From the NCBI GenBank assembly GCA_964637655.1, contig CAZWUZ010000183.1:1-7914 (forward strand): a stretch of DNA of 7,914 bases, read 5' to 3'. The position numbers and the translations under genes are program-made. Below, in pieces: positions 1-5,633 of this stretch (its first letter is position 1; every line of letters starts with the position of its first letter). The notes under the pieces are model-generated. The model searched no databases and had not been told where the DNA came from. It was given only the letters and a program-made list of their open reading frames with translations. The stretch is from CAZWUZ01 sp964637655 [NCBI: uncultured bacterium] (GTDB taxonomy: Bacteria; DAOPZR01).

Positions 1-66
1 CCCGCTGTGCGGGAGAAGGCAACCACCCTCTCCCGCCGGTGGCGGGAGAGGGCTGGGTGAGGGTGG
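1..66. repeat. GC-rich palindromic intergenic repeat, copy 1
   Basis: A perfect 12-bp inverted repeat, CCCTCTCCCGCC (26-37) and GGCGGGAGAGGG (41-52), is separated by three bases. A longer-range pair is CCACCCTC (23-30) with GAGGGTGG (59-66). Another small hairpin, CCCGC/GCGGG at 1-5 and 9-13, suggests that a neighbouring, cut-off copy begins before the window. The segment 44-65 recurs in opposite orientation at 2628-2649 (18 of 22 identical, all differences transitions). This makes it a dispersed repeat and not just a local hairpin. Lying just past the lptA stop, it could also end transcription or protect RNA 3' ends, but no T-tract follows on either strand. No coding sequence is seen in 1-130. 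Confidence 0.7.
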
Positions 67-130
67 CGGCAGGAGAACGCCGGCGCCACGGCGATTCGCG
101 ACCACTCGTGCCCGGTGCAGGTGAGCATGG

Positions 131-616
131 TCAGCGGGGGGCGGTGTCGGACAGCTGGTCCGGGTAGAGTTCAGCGCGCACGTTCCCCTCGACCACCACG
201 TTCTCGCTGTTGAGAAAGAAGGTGATGACGTCGCCGCTGACGACGTTCACCTCCTGGTGCAGGACTGGGTTCTCCGTGAGGATCACCTTTTCCTCGGTGC
301 GGTAGTAGTTGGCGCGTCCGGCCAGCGCGCGGCGCGTCCCCTCGGTCATCACCACGCTGCCGATGGCCTCGGCGCGGTTCATCTTTTTCGTCTGCGGGTC
401 GATGTAGGCGAGCAGGCGGGCGCAGGTGAGGACGCGCGCCCCGTCGACCATGCGCACGTTGTCGAGATACTCGACGTAGTTCTTGTCGCGGTAGTACATG
501 AAACGCCCGCTGGTGATGACCACCCTCCCGGTGTTCGCACCGGTGCCGGCAATCTCCTCCGCCGCGGCGGGGAGCAGCAGGGTGCAGAGCAGCAGCAACG
601 CCAGTGCCTGTTTCAT
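131..616 (-). CDS. lptA: LptA/OstA-like periplasmic LPS-transport protein
   Basis: A 161-residue exported protein. Residues 1-19 form a signal peptide (hydrophobic run ALALLLLCTLLL, likely cleavage after PAAA). The rest is one OstA-type beta-jellyroll made of short alternating strands, with family patterns such as VVITSGRFMYY (32-42), YLDNVRMVDGARVLTC (50-65), AEAIGSVVMTEG (83-93) and NVVVEGNVRAELYP (139-152). In the known family, LptA forms the periplasmic bridge that carries lipopolysaccharide from inner-membrane LptBFG-C to outer-membrane LptD. Its ATG shares one base with the TGA of the preceding lptC-like gene (TGATG), which implies translational coupling and supports the start. The length is slightly below that of typical LptA. 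The usual next gene, lptB, is not found in the 130 bases left in the window. Sequence is divergent from E. coli LptA, so context carries part of the call. Confidence 0.83.
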   Translation of the reverse strand: MKQALALLLLCTLLLPAAAEEIAGTGANTGRVVITSGRFMYYRDKNYVEYLDNVRMVDGARVLTCARLLAYIDPQTKKMNRAEAIGSVVMTEGTRRALAGRANYYRTEEKVILTENPVLHQEVNVVSGDVITFFLNSENVVVEGNVRAELYPDQLSDTAPR

Positions 617-1167
617 CAGCGCATCTCCGTGACGATGTCGCGCTGCAGTTCCAGCCGCTGCAGCGTCTTGTCCGCCACCATGCCGGTGCCGGTCAATGTC
701 ATCGCGTCGCGCTCGACGCGCACGCGGCTCTCCGTGCGCAGCAGTTCCTGCGCATTATGCCAGTACAGCGACTCCGTGTAGAACTTCACCGGCTGCGCCA
801 GCCCGGTGGCGACCACGTTCCCCTGCAGCGTGATGTCGCGCGTCTGTTCGTGGAACACTCCGGAGTCGGCAACCAGTTCAAGCGTCTCGCGCCCGCCATC
901 ACAGAAGACCACGGTCATCTGCTGCAGCGGGACATCCCCCGATTGCAGCTGCTGCGCGTGCTGCGCCTGCAGGCGGAAGGACAGTTCGTTTCCCTTCGTC
1001 TCGTTGACCGAGAAACCCGCCAGGTCGGTCTGCACCGCCGCGGCGAGGGTGTCGGTCAGCGTGACCGGCACCGTGTCAGTGGCAGGCCCCGTACGCGGCA
1101 GCACGCGGCATTCACAGCCGCCGCAGAGCACCACTCCCGCAAGCAATACCGCCAGCGCGACTCGCAT
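616..1167 (-). CDS. lptC: LptC-like LPS export protein, possible lipoprotein
   Basis: With the ATG at 1167 the product has 183 residues. A frame-consistent GTG at 1191 would add eight polar residues (MLYCQTEY) before the hydrophobic segment and overlaps a promoter-like TATACT, so I prefer the ATG. Residues 3-17 are hydrophobic and end in LCGGC, which may be a lipobox with Cys18 lipidated. Classical LptC is instead anchored by an uncleaved membrane helix. The remainder matches the LptC/YrbK beta-jellyroll: VPLQQMTVVFCD (79-90), DSGVFHEQTRDITLQGNV (101-118), FYTESLYWHNAQELLRTES (129-147) and LTGTGMVADKTLQRLEL (158-174). In the family this protein receives LPS from LptBFG and passes it to LptA. 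The gene overlaps lptA by one base. The upstream amidase gene is on the same strand about 137 bases away. Confidence 0.83.
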   Translation of the reverse strand: MRVALAVLLAGVVLCGGCECRVLPRTGPATDTVPVTLTDTLAAAVQTDLAGFSVNETKGNELSFRLQAQHAQQLQSGDVPLQQMTVVFCDGGRETLELVADSGVFHEQTRDITLQGNVVATGLAQPVKFYTESLYWHNAQELLRTESRVRVERDAMTLTGTGMVADKTLQRLELQRDIVTEMR

Positions 1168-1172
1168 ATACT

Positions 1173-1190
1173 CTGTCTGACAGTATAGCA
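1173..1190 (-). promoter_or_regulatory. Extended -10 promoter candidate for lptCA, with palindrome
   Basis: Read on the minus strand, 1190-1182 is TGCTATACT, an extended -10 motif (TGn plus a TATAAT-like hexamer). The -35 position at 1210-1205 reads TGGATG, only half matching, which extended -10 promoters tolerate. The odd palindrome CTGTCTGACAG (1173-1183) overlaps the last bases of the -10 and the expected start point, so it could be an operator. The predicted start would leave fewer than ten bases before the ATG at 1167, giving an almost leaderless mRNA. That is unusual and lowers confidence. Confidence 0.35.
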
Positions 1191-1209
1191 CACTTGCCGG
1201 TTATCATCC

Positions 1210-1242
1210 ACAGCAAATTGCATGCCATTCGCAATACGCTGT
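1210..1242. other. Intergenic stem-loop between lptC and amidase
   Basis: ACAGC (1210-1214) pairs with GCTGT (1238-1242). Inside it ATTGC (1217-1221) pairs with GCAAT (1231-1235), with small internal loops and a nine-base apical loop. It lies downstream of the amidase stop and upstream of lptC. Neither strand has a T-tract directly after it, so I do not call it an intrinsic terminator. It may be a processing or attenuation structure, or chance. Confidence 0.3.
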
Positions 1243-1304
1243 AAATGAAGGGAATATAAAATGTGCCAGAGGGAGAAAAATGTGGGCGCGAAGAGGTGGT
1301 GCAG

Positions 1305-2495
1305 TCAGCGCGAGCAGGCGAGTGCGTACTGATTGCGGAAAGCGACCACCCCGTCGGCGATGCCGCCGGCAACAAGGTCCTGGTACTCGGGATTGGCGAG
1401 GCGGGCCGCGTCGGCGGCGTTGGTGATAAAGGCGGTCTCCACGAGCACGGCTGGCATGAGGGCGCCGCGCAGCACGTAGAAGTTGGCGCTCTTGACGCCG
1501 CGGTCGGCGACCCCGAGGCGCGGCACGACCTGTTTCTTGATGAGGCCGGCGAGTTCCACCGATTCCTGCTGGTACTCGGTGAGTTGCAGCGAGGCGAGGA
1601 TGCCGCCCACCCCGCTCTGGTACTGGCGGCGGCTTTCCGCGCTTTCGTACTCGATGGCGGCGTTTTCCAGCGCGGCGGTGGCGCGGGCGCTGTTGTCAGA
1701 CGCCTCGGCGGCGAGCACGAAAATCTCGAAACCGCTGGCGCTGCTGTTGACGCTGGCATTGCAGTGGATGGAGATGAACAGGTCGGCATGCTCGTCGTTG
1801 GCGAGTTTCGTGCGCCCGCCCAGCGAAATGAAACGGTCATCCTGCCGCGGGAAGACGAGCTGCACTCCGGGGAGGCGCTGGCGCAGGTGTTCGGCGGTGC
1901 GCAGGGCGATGGCGAGATTGATCTCACTCTCGCGCAGACCGTTGCCGACGGCGCCCGGGTCGGTCCCGCCGTGCCCCGCGTCGATGACGATGCGCCGCAA
2001 TTCGAAGCGCGAGGTGCCGGGAACCGGCGCGGGGAGAACGGGCGGGGGGGCCGGCGCGACGACCCGCGCCGCCGGCGCCTGCGCCAGCGTGCGGTTGCTG
2101 AAGGTAATCGTGCGGCCGCTCACGCGGGTCAGTTCTTCCGCCACTGCCGCGGCGGGGAGGTAGAGGTCGCCGTCGGCGAATTCGCCCGCCGCAGGGAGAA
2201 AGGCGACGCTGCCGTCGCGCAGAAAGTAACGCTCCCCCGCGAGAAAACGCGCGCCGGTGGTGGTGCTGCCGACGGTGGCCGCGGCCAGCAGCGGATCGAT
2301 GCGGCAGTCGATGCCGAGCGCGCTGCAGGCGCCGCCGAGCGGCAGCAGGTCGATGCCGGCGCTCTGCCGCGCGGTGAGCGTGCGCACCCCGCCATCCGTG
2401 CGCACCGTGATGTTTTCCGCCTGCGCGGTTTGTCCGAACAGCAGCGAACAGAACAACGCGATGAGGATGGCGTAGAGCAGCGGGTAGCGGGTCAT
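1305..2495 (-). CDS. N-acetylmuramoyl-L-alanine amidase (Amidase_3), Cu-amine-oxidase-like N-domain
   Basis: A 396-residue zinc amidase predicted to cleave the amide bond between MurNAc and the stem peptide in peptidoglycan, as in septum splitting. Residues 1-26 are a signal peptide (cleavage near AQA/E). Residues 28-125 resemble the copper-amine-oxidase N-terminal-like stalk domain, with LLPLGGACSALG at 50-61 and the hallmark YLPAAAVAEEL at 112-122. This replaces the AMIN domain of AmiB/AmiC. A Pro/Ala linker covers about 138-160. The catalytic domain is 166-390: IDAGHGGTDPGA with zinc His175, Glu189 in LRES, SIHCNA with zinc His244, and ETAFITN with catalytic Glu353. Residues 262-312 form the helical insertion that in AmiB/AmiC-type enzymes blocks the active site until an activator binds. 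The start is supported by AGGAG eight bases upstream. It is divergently oriented from the CAP gene. No activator (EnvC/NlpD type) is visible. Confidence 0.95.
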   Translation of the reverse strand: MTRYPLLYAILIALFCSLLFGQTAQAENITVRTDGGVRTLTARQSAGIDLLPLGGACSALGIDCRIDPLLAAATVGSTTTGARFLAGERYFLRDGSVAFLPAAGEFADGDLYLPAAAVAEELTRVSGRTITFSNRTLAQAPAARVVAPAPPPVLPAPVPGTSRFELRRIVIDAGHGGTDPGAVGNGLRESEINLAIALRTAEHLRQRLPGVQLVFPRQDDRFISLGGRTKLANDEHADLFISIHCNASVNSSASGFEIFVLAAEASDNSARATAALENAAIEYESAESRRQYQSGVGGILASLQLTEYQQESVELAGLIKKQVVPRLGVADRGVKSANFYVLRGALMPAVLVETAFITNAADAARLANPEYQDLVAGGIADGVVAFRNQYALACSR

Positions 2496-2627
2496 GACGT
2501 CGTCTCCTGGTTCGTCCCGGCCGCGGCATGCACACGCGGCCTGCTGCCGTATCTATCGGTATATATGACAGCCGGCATTATCACTTTGTTGCCGGGAGGA
2601 AATTATCGATACAAAAACGCAGCGCTT

Positions 2628-2665
2628 CACCCTCATCCAACCTTCCCCCTCAGAGAGGGTGAGGG
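2628..2665. repeat. GC-rich palindromic intergenic repeat, copy 2 (inverted)
   Basis: CACCCTC (2628-2634) and GAGGGTG (2655-2661) are exact inverted repeats. The segment 2628-2649, reverse-complemented, matches 44-65 at 18 of 22 positions, so this is a second, degraded copy of the element at the left edge, in the opposite orientation. The central stem of copy 1 (GGCGGGAGAGGG) is largely lost here. It lies about 130 bases upstream of the amidase start, in non-coding DNA. Confidence 0.6.
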
Positions 2666-2748
2666 GAAACAGTTGCAACCGGGAGCATTGTTGAACAACC
2701 CGGGCATGCAGAGAACAGCAGTACCTGACCACGGCAGCACACGGAGAT

Positions 2749-2907
2749 TTTCACCGCCGGGCACGCAGAGCACACAGAGAAGTACAAGGCGAGGGAGCAA
2801 GTGATCAGCCGGTGGCGGACAAAGCCGCCACGAACATGCACGACCGACAGCAGCACGGGAGGATGACCCGCAATCGCTCCGTGTGCTCCGCGTGCTCAGC
2901 GGTGAAA
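2749..2907. repeat. Long imperfect inverted repeat of CACGGAG type
   Basis: Arm one (2749-2779) begins TTTCACCGC and continues GCACGC, GAGCACAC, GAG. Arm two (2877-2907) is its reverse complement at 27 of 31 positions, all four differences being transitions. The arms enclose 97 bases, which themselves contain a 7-bp hairpin, GTGGCGG/CCGCCAC (2812-2818 and 2825-2831, loop ACAAAG). The arms resemble the 'cacggagcacacggag' strings common in intergenic regions of many environmental bacteria. That resemblance is from memory, not a search. A transcript could fold into one long stem. There is no open frame of note within it. Confidence 0.7.
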
Positions 2908-2917
2908 GCAGTGGCAA

Positions 2918-2969
2918 GGCGGAGGCAGTACCGGCGGAATGATTACTGAGACACCATCCGGCCTCCGCC
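2918..2969. repeat. 9-bp perfect inverted repeat
   Basis: GGCGGAGGC (2918-2926) and GCCTCCGCC (2961-2969) are exact reverse complements, 34 bases apart, directly right of the CACGGAG-type repeat. It is probably part of the same block of non-coding repeat DNA. No T-tract follows, so it is not an obvious terminator. Confidence 0.45.
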
Positions 2970-3290
2970 GTGGTGAGGAACAGGGGACATACCGGACGGT
3001 TGACTGGCAAAAAAGCGCAATTCCTGGCAGGCCGGGTGACCCACCAGTCAGCACGAAGCCCCTGCAGGTTGACCACAATATTCCGCCATCTGTTGCAGTT
3101 GCATGAGTAATGGCTATTCGGCAGGATACCTGTATTCGGGCATCAGGGTTGCATGTAAATACAGTTGGATGTTGCTACGGTTGCTTATGGGCGGGGCACC
3201 GGGTTGGTCCCCTGACGGTTACGGCACAACTGATACCGATTACCTGTTGCGTGCGATGACTGCACGGCAGACAGCACAAGGAGAACGGCG

Positions 3291-3830
3291 ATGCGGCGTC
3301 TGTGCATGCTCTTGACGTGTTGTCTGCTCGTGGCGGGCGCGGCGGCGCCGGCGCGCGCGACCGTGCGGCCAGCCACTGCCGACACGGGTGCCGCTGTCGC
3401 TGCCGCACCGTTCAGCGCGGAGCAGGTCATGGCCGAGATCAACGCGGAACGCCGTCGGGCCGGACTGGTGGAATTGCAGCAGCACCTGACGCTGACGCGG
3501 GCGGCGCTGCGGCACAGTAGCGACATGGCGGCGCGCAACTATCTGGCGCATGATGTGCCTGGCGGTCCGCAGTTTGCCGAGCGGGCGGCGGCAATCGGCT
3601 ATCCCTATCGCGAGCTGTCGGAAAACGTGGCGCGCGGTTATCGCACCCCGCGCGAACTGGTGGCGGCCTGGATGGCGTCGCCCAGTCATCGTGCCGCCAT
3701 CCTCAACCCCGTCTTCCGCGATATCGGTATCGGGCTGGCCGCGGGATGGCAGCATGGCCGCCTGACGATAAGCGCCGACGCCATGTTCGGCGTCCAGAGC
3801 GGGCAGGCGCTGCTGCTGTCCCGGCAGTAG
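3291..3830 (+). CDS. Secreted CAP/SCP-domain protein (YkwD-like)
   Basis: A 179-residue exported protein. A signal peptide covers about residues 1-23 (LLTCCLLVAGAAAPARA), followed by an Ala-rich spacer. The CAP (cysteine-rich secretory/PR-1 superfamily) domain runs from about 42 to 167. It shows FSAEQVMAEINAERRRAGL at the start, MAARNYLAH with His87, LSENVARG with Glu111, and AAWMASPSHRAAILNP (125-140) with His133, then FRDIGIGL. His87, Glu111 and His133 match the conserved cavity residues of CAP proteins. Bacterial members are extracytoplasmic and their biochemical role is mostly unknown. AAGGAG seven bases before the ATG supports the start. The gene appears monocistronic: 795 bases of spacer upstream and 211 bases before the next gene. 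Short C-terminal tail, no membrane anchor. Confidence 0.93.
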   Translation: MRRLCMLLTCCLLVAGAAAPARATVRPATADTGAAVAAAPFSAEQVMAEINAERRRAGLVELQQHLTLTRAALRHSSDMAARNYLAHDVPGGPQFAERAAAIGYPYRELSENVARGYRTPRELVAAWMASPSHRAAILNPVFRDIGIGLAAGWQHGRLTISADAMFGVQSGQALLLSRQ

Positions 3831-3869
3831 CCGCCCGCTCCCCTCACCCCTCCGGAACCAGCGCAAACA

Positions 3870-3889
3870 AGCAGGCGCCCCTGCCTGCT
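3870..3889 (+). other. Stem-loop after CAP gene
   Basis: AGCAGGC (3870-3876) pairs perfectly with GCCTGCT (3883-3889) around a six-base loop, 40 bases after the CAP stop. No run of T follows, so this is at best a factor-dependent or RNA-stability element. A second small stem, CCGCA/TGCGG near 3970-3983, is followed by a T-containing stretch and could act as a weak terminator, although it also overlaps the promoter proposed for the next gene. Confidence 0.3.
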
Positions 3890-3984
3890 GCCGGCACCAT
3901 CCCCAGTCGCCTCTCCCCCCCGCAAAGCGGAAATCAGTCAGATAAAAGCGGAATCGGCCAATGGGCTGACCGCAGCTTTGCGGG

Positions 3985-3990
3985 TATACT
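3985..3990 (+). promoter_or_regulatory. Candidate -10 element for the OmpA-VWA gene
   Basis: TATACT, one base off the sigma-70 -10 consensus, lies 51 bases upstream of the ATG at 4042, in a locally AT-richer stretch after GC-rich DNA. No good -35 is found at 16-18 bases. CTGACC at 3966 has four of six consensus bases but lies too close unless the later TTTTAT (3990-3995) is the true -10. This is a weak call based on position and hexamer alone. Confidence 0.35.
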
Positions 3991-4041
3991 TTTATTCACG
4001 AAGGACAGAAGTAAATCCAGTTGCACAGGGAGAGTGGCACA

Positions 4042-5316
4042 ATGAGAAAGTTCGCAGTGGGGATGATGGTGCTGGCATTGCTGGGGTTGCTGGCGGGGAG
4101 TGTGCTGGCGGGCACCGTGGAGATCCGGCGCATCTATTTTGTCATCGACAAGTCGGATATCCTGCCGGCGTCCCAGCCGGTGCTCCGCGAAGTGGCCAAC
4201 CTGTTGCGCGCCAATCCGGAATTGCGCATCACCCTGGTCGGCAACACCTGCGACCTGGAGTCGGACGCGTACAATCTGGCGCTGTCGAAACGGCGGGCGG
4301 ACAGTGCGCTGGATTATCTGATGAATGTGGAAGGGATCGGGCGGGACCGGGTGGTGCAAACCTGGGTTGGTGAAGAGGATCCGCGCTTCCCGAACACCAG
4401 CGAGGAAAACCGCGCCAAGAATCGCCGGGTCGTGATGCAGATGTACATCCCGTCCGAAGTGGCGGCCGTGGTCCCGCCGGCAGCGGTCCCGCCGGCAGCG
4501 GACAAGCCGGCAGTCCTGGCGGCAACGGTTGTTGCCCCGGCGTCGATCATCCGCACCGTCACCACGTCAGTCGTTGATGCGAACGGCAACTTCATGCCCG
4601 GGCTGGTCGCGAACCAGTTTGTGGTCAGGGAAGCCGGCCAGCGCAAGGACATCGTCAGCGTCCGTTCCGCGATGGCCCGCATCAATTCCTCCGTGGCCCT
4701 GCTGCTCGACCTGAGCAACAGCATCTGCCTGGTCGACCTGCGTGATGCGACCCGCGATTTCCTCGCGTGGGCGAATCCCGCCGACCGTTTCCTGATGGTC
4801 GGTTTCGACGAAAACACCGAAGTGCTGAGTGCGAACGGCAGCAACCGTGACGCGCTGCTCAACCAGCTCAATGGTCTCGAGCGTGCGAGCGGCACGCATC
4901 TCTATGATGCGGTCGCGGAACTCAGCAGCAACCAGCTGGCGGCCCGGCCCGCGCCGCGCTACCTGATGGTCTTCAGCGACGGCATCGACGAAGGCGCCGG
5001 CGCGTTCGGCAGCGGCAGTGTGAAATCGCTCGACCAGGCAGTGGCGGCGGCGAAGGCGAGCGGGGTCAAATTGATCACCGTCGAACTCGGCCCGACCACG
5101 ACGGCCGGACGTCAGACCATGCAGGCCCTGGCCAGCCGCACCGGCGGGCAGGCGTATGTGTGGGATCACGACGGCGGCCCGGCGCAGTTCGCCGACATCT
5201 ACCGGACGCTCGGCACCGGCGGCCTGAACGGCACCTACACCATCGATTATCGCACCGAAGAGAATTCGCCAGCCACGCCGGTGGTGGTCACGAGCACCGT
5301 AGGCAGAATCAAATAG
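4042..5316 (+). CDS. Exported OmpA-domain / von Willebrand factor A protein
   Basis: A 424-residue protein from the ATG at 4042, with AGGGAG nine bases upstream. A TTG at 4021 would add seven polar residues and is less likely. Residues 1-23 are a signal peptide. The OmpA-like peptidoglycan-binding domain spans about 29-136: YFVIDKSDILPAS, GNTCDLESDAYNLALSKRRA (67-86, Arg85 matching the family's ligand-binding Arg), then NTSEENRAKNRRV (118-130). A Pro/Ala/Val linker (about 137-168) follows. Residues 171-210 resemble the strand pattern preceding VWA in 'VWFA-related' proteins (VVDANGNFMPGL, NQFVVRE). The VWA domain (about 216-400) has a complete MIDAS: DLSNS (Asp223, Ser225, Ser227), Thr285 in SGTHLYDA and Asp313 in FSDG. 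It is therefore likely to bind a metal ion and a protein partner in the periplasm. It is followed after 49 bases by a glycine-zipper lipoprotein gene. Function beyond this is unknown. The OmpA domain sits N-terminal, where it is usually C-terminal. Confidence 0.93.
   Translation: MRKFAVGMMVLALLGLLAGSVLAGTVEIRRIYFVIDKSDILPASQPVLREVANLLRANPELRITLVGNTCDLESDAYNLALSKRRADSALDYLMNVEGIGRDRVVQTWVGEEDPRFPNTSEENRAKNRRVVMQMYIPSEVAAVVPPAAVPPAADKPAVLAATVVAPASIIRTVTTSVVDANGNFMPGLVANQFVVREAGQRKDIVSVRSAMARINSSVALLLDLSNSICLVDLRDATRDFLAWANPADRFLMVGFDENTEVLSANGSNRDALLNQLNGLERASGTHLYDAVAELSSNQLAARPAPRYLMVFSDGIDEGAGAFGSGSVKSLDQAVAAAKASGVKLITVELGPTTTAGRQTMQALASRTGGQAYVWDHDGGPAQFADIYRTLGTGGLNGTYTIDYRTEENSPATPVVVTSTVGRIK
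4471..4500 (+). repeat. Perfect 15-bp tandem duplication in the linker
   Basis: GTCCCGCCGGCAGCG occurs twice back to back (4471-4485 and 4486-4500), encoding VPPAA twice between the OmpA and VWA domains. Being in frame with an exact 15-base unit, it can expand or contract by slippage without breaking the protein, changing only linker length. Confidence 0.85.
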
Positions 5317-5318
5317 CT

Positions 5319-5344
5319 GCCGCGCGCGATCTGGTCGCGACGGC
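5319..5344 (+). other. Intercistronic hairpin
   Basis: GCCG (5319-5322) pairs with CGGC (5341-5344), and CGCGA (5325-5329) with TCGCG (5335-5339), with a small internal loop and a five-base apical loop. It sits between the OmpA-VWA stop and the lipoprotein's ribosome-binding site, with no T-tract. It could stabilise or separate expression of the two cistrons. Confidence 0.35.
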
Positions 5345-5365
5345 ATGACGAAGGGGGGGAGCACA

Positions 5366-5509
5366 ATGAAGAAAGTCAGTTTGCTGTTGCTGGCAGGCAT
5401 CATGCTGCTGCTGTATTCAGGGTGCACCAACGCGCAGGCCGGCACGGTCATCGGGGCCGGGGTGGGCGCTGGCGCGGGCTACGTTATCGGGAATGAGATG
5501 GACGAGTAG
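5366..5509 (+). CDS. Small glycine-zipper lipoprotein, 47 residues
   Basis: An ATG preceded by a strong GGGGGGGAG ribosome-binding site opens a 47-residue frame. It begins MKK, has a hydrophobic run (residues 5-17) and ends the signal with YSGC, so Cys20 is a likely lipidation site. The lipobox has Tyr at -3 where Leu is usual. The mature part is about 28 residues and consists mainly of GTVIGAGVGAGAGYVIG. Glycines at 26, 30, 34, 38 and 42 give four consecutive GxxxG steps, a glycine zipper that favours tight helix packing in a membrane. It ends NEMDE. It resembles a miniature of the OsmB/Gly-zipper lipoproteins, but with a single zipper helix. It lies 49 bases after the OmpA-VWA gene and before a strong terminator, so the two are probably cotranscribed. 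No function is known to me. Being short, it is easily missed by gene callers. Confidence 0.78.
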   Translation: MKKVSLLLLAGIMLLLYSGCTNAQAGTVIGAGVGAGAGYVIGNEMDE

Positions 5510-5633
5510 TGCTGACCGGCCGGGCAATTCAGTCCGGCACGGGTCAGGCAGCTGCCTTCGCCACAGCGCGCATGGCCACTCCGGGCGTGCGTGGATCAGG
5601 CGACGGTCGCGCGCAGGATGAGCATAACGTCAG

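Larger units (their letters stand above)
2496..3290. other. Gene-free divergent spacer with several repeats
   Basis: No convincing gene lies on either strand in these 795 bases. The open frames here have no family patterns and cross the repeats. The interval should contain the promoters of the leftward amidase and the rightward CAP gene, but I find no pair of hexamers worth naming. The AT-richest patch, 2550-2620, has TATATA and GATAAT-type strings on the minus strand. The middle (2628-2970) is built of inverted repeats listed separately. CTGTATT (3130-3136) and AATACAG (3158-3164) form a perfect 7-bp inverted repeat with a 21-base spacer upstream of the CAP gene and may be a regulatory site. 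Confidence 0.6.

Noticed and set aside
1-66. Bidirectional intrinsic terminator downstream of lptA
   Set aside because: The stem is strong, but neither strand has a T-tract after it, and the sequence recurs elsewhere, so it is better described as a repeat.
1112-1927. A 271-codon minus-strand frame overlapping the amidase and lptC
   Set aside because: Ser/Pro/Ala/Arg-rich out-of-frame translation that spans two well-supported genes; no family pattern.
1263-2804. A 513-codon plus-strand open frame opposite the amidase gene
   Set aside because: It lacks any recognisable motif, is dominated by Gly/Ala/Arg/Asp from GC-rich antisense codons, and the opposite frame encodes an amidase with all catalytic residues.
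2951-2996. Remnant of an insertion-sequence end (GACACCAT ... CAGGGGACAT)
   Set aside because: The strings recall ends seen near REP-associated transposases, but there is no matched terminal pair, target duplication or transposase fragment here.
2633-3076. A 147-codon minus-strand frame in the divergent spacer
   Set aside because: It crosses the repeats at 2628-2665 and 2749-2907, starts with a poor context and shows no domain, so it is treated as chance.
3130-3164. LexA-type SOS box
   Set aside because: The half-sites CTGTAT and ATACAG look like LexA halves, but they are 21 bases apart, where the known box has eight bases between CTGT and ACAG.
3103-3315. A 70-codon plus-strand frame ahead of the CAP gene
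   Set aside because: It overlaps the CAP start and ribosome site, has no ribosome site of its own that I can see, and reads through the inverted repeat at 3130-3164.
4021-4041. TTG start for the OmpA-VWA gene
   Set aside because: It would place seven polar residues before the signal peptide, and the AGGGAG site is correctly spaced for the ATG at 4042.
4567-5451. A 294-codon minus-strand frame opposite the VWA domain
   Set aside because: Antisense shadow of a gene with complete OmpA and MIDAS motifs; no recognisable domain of its own.
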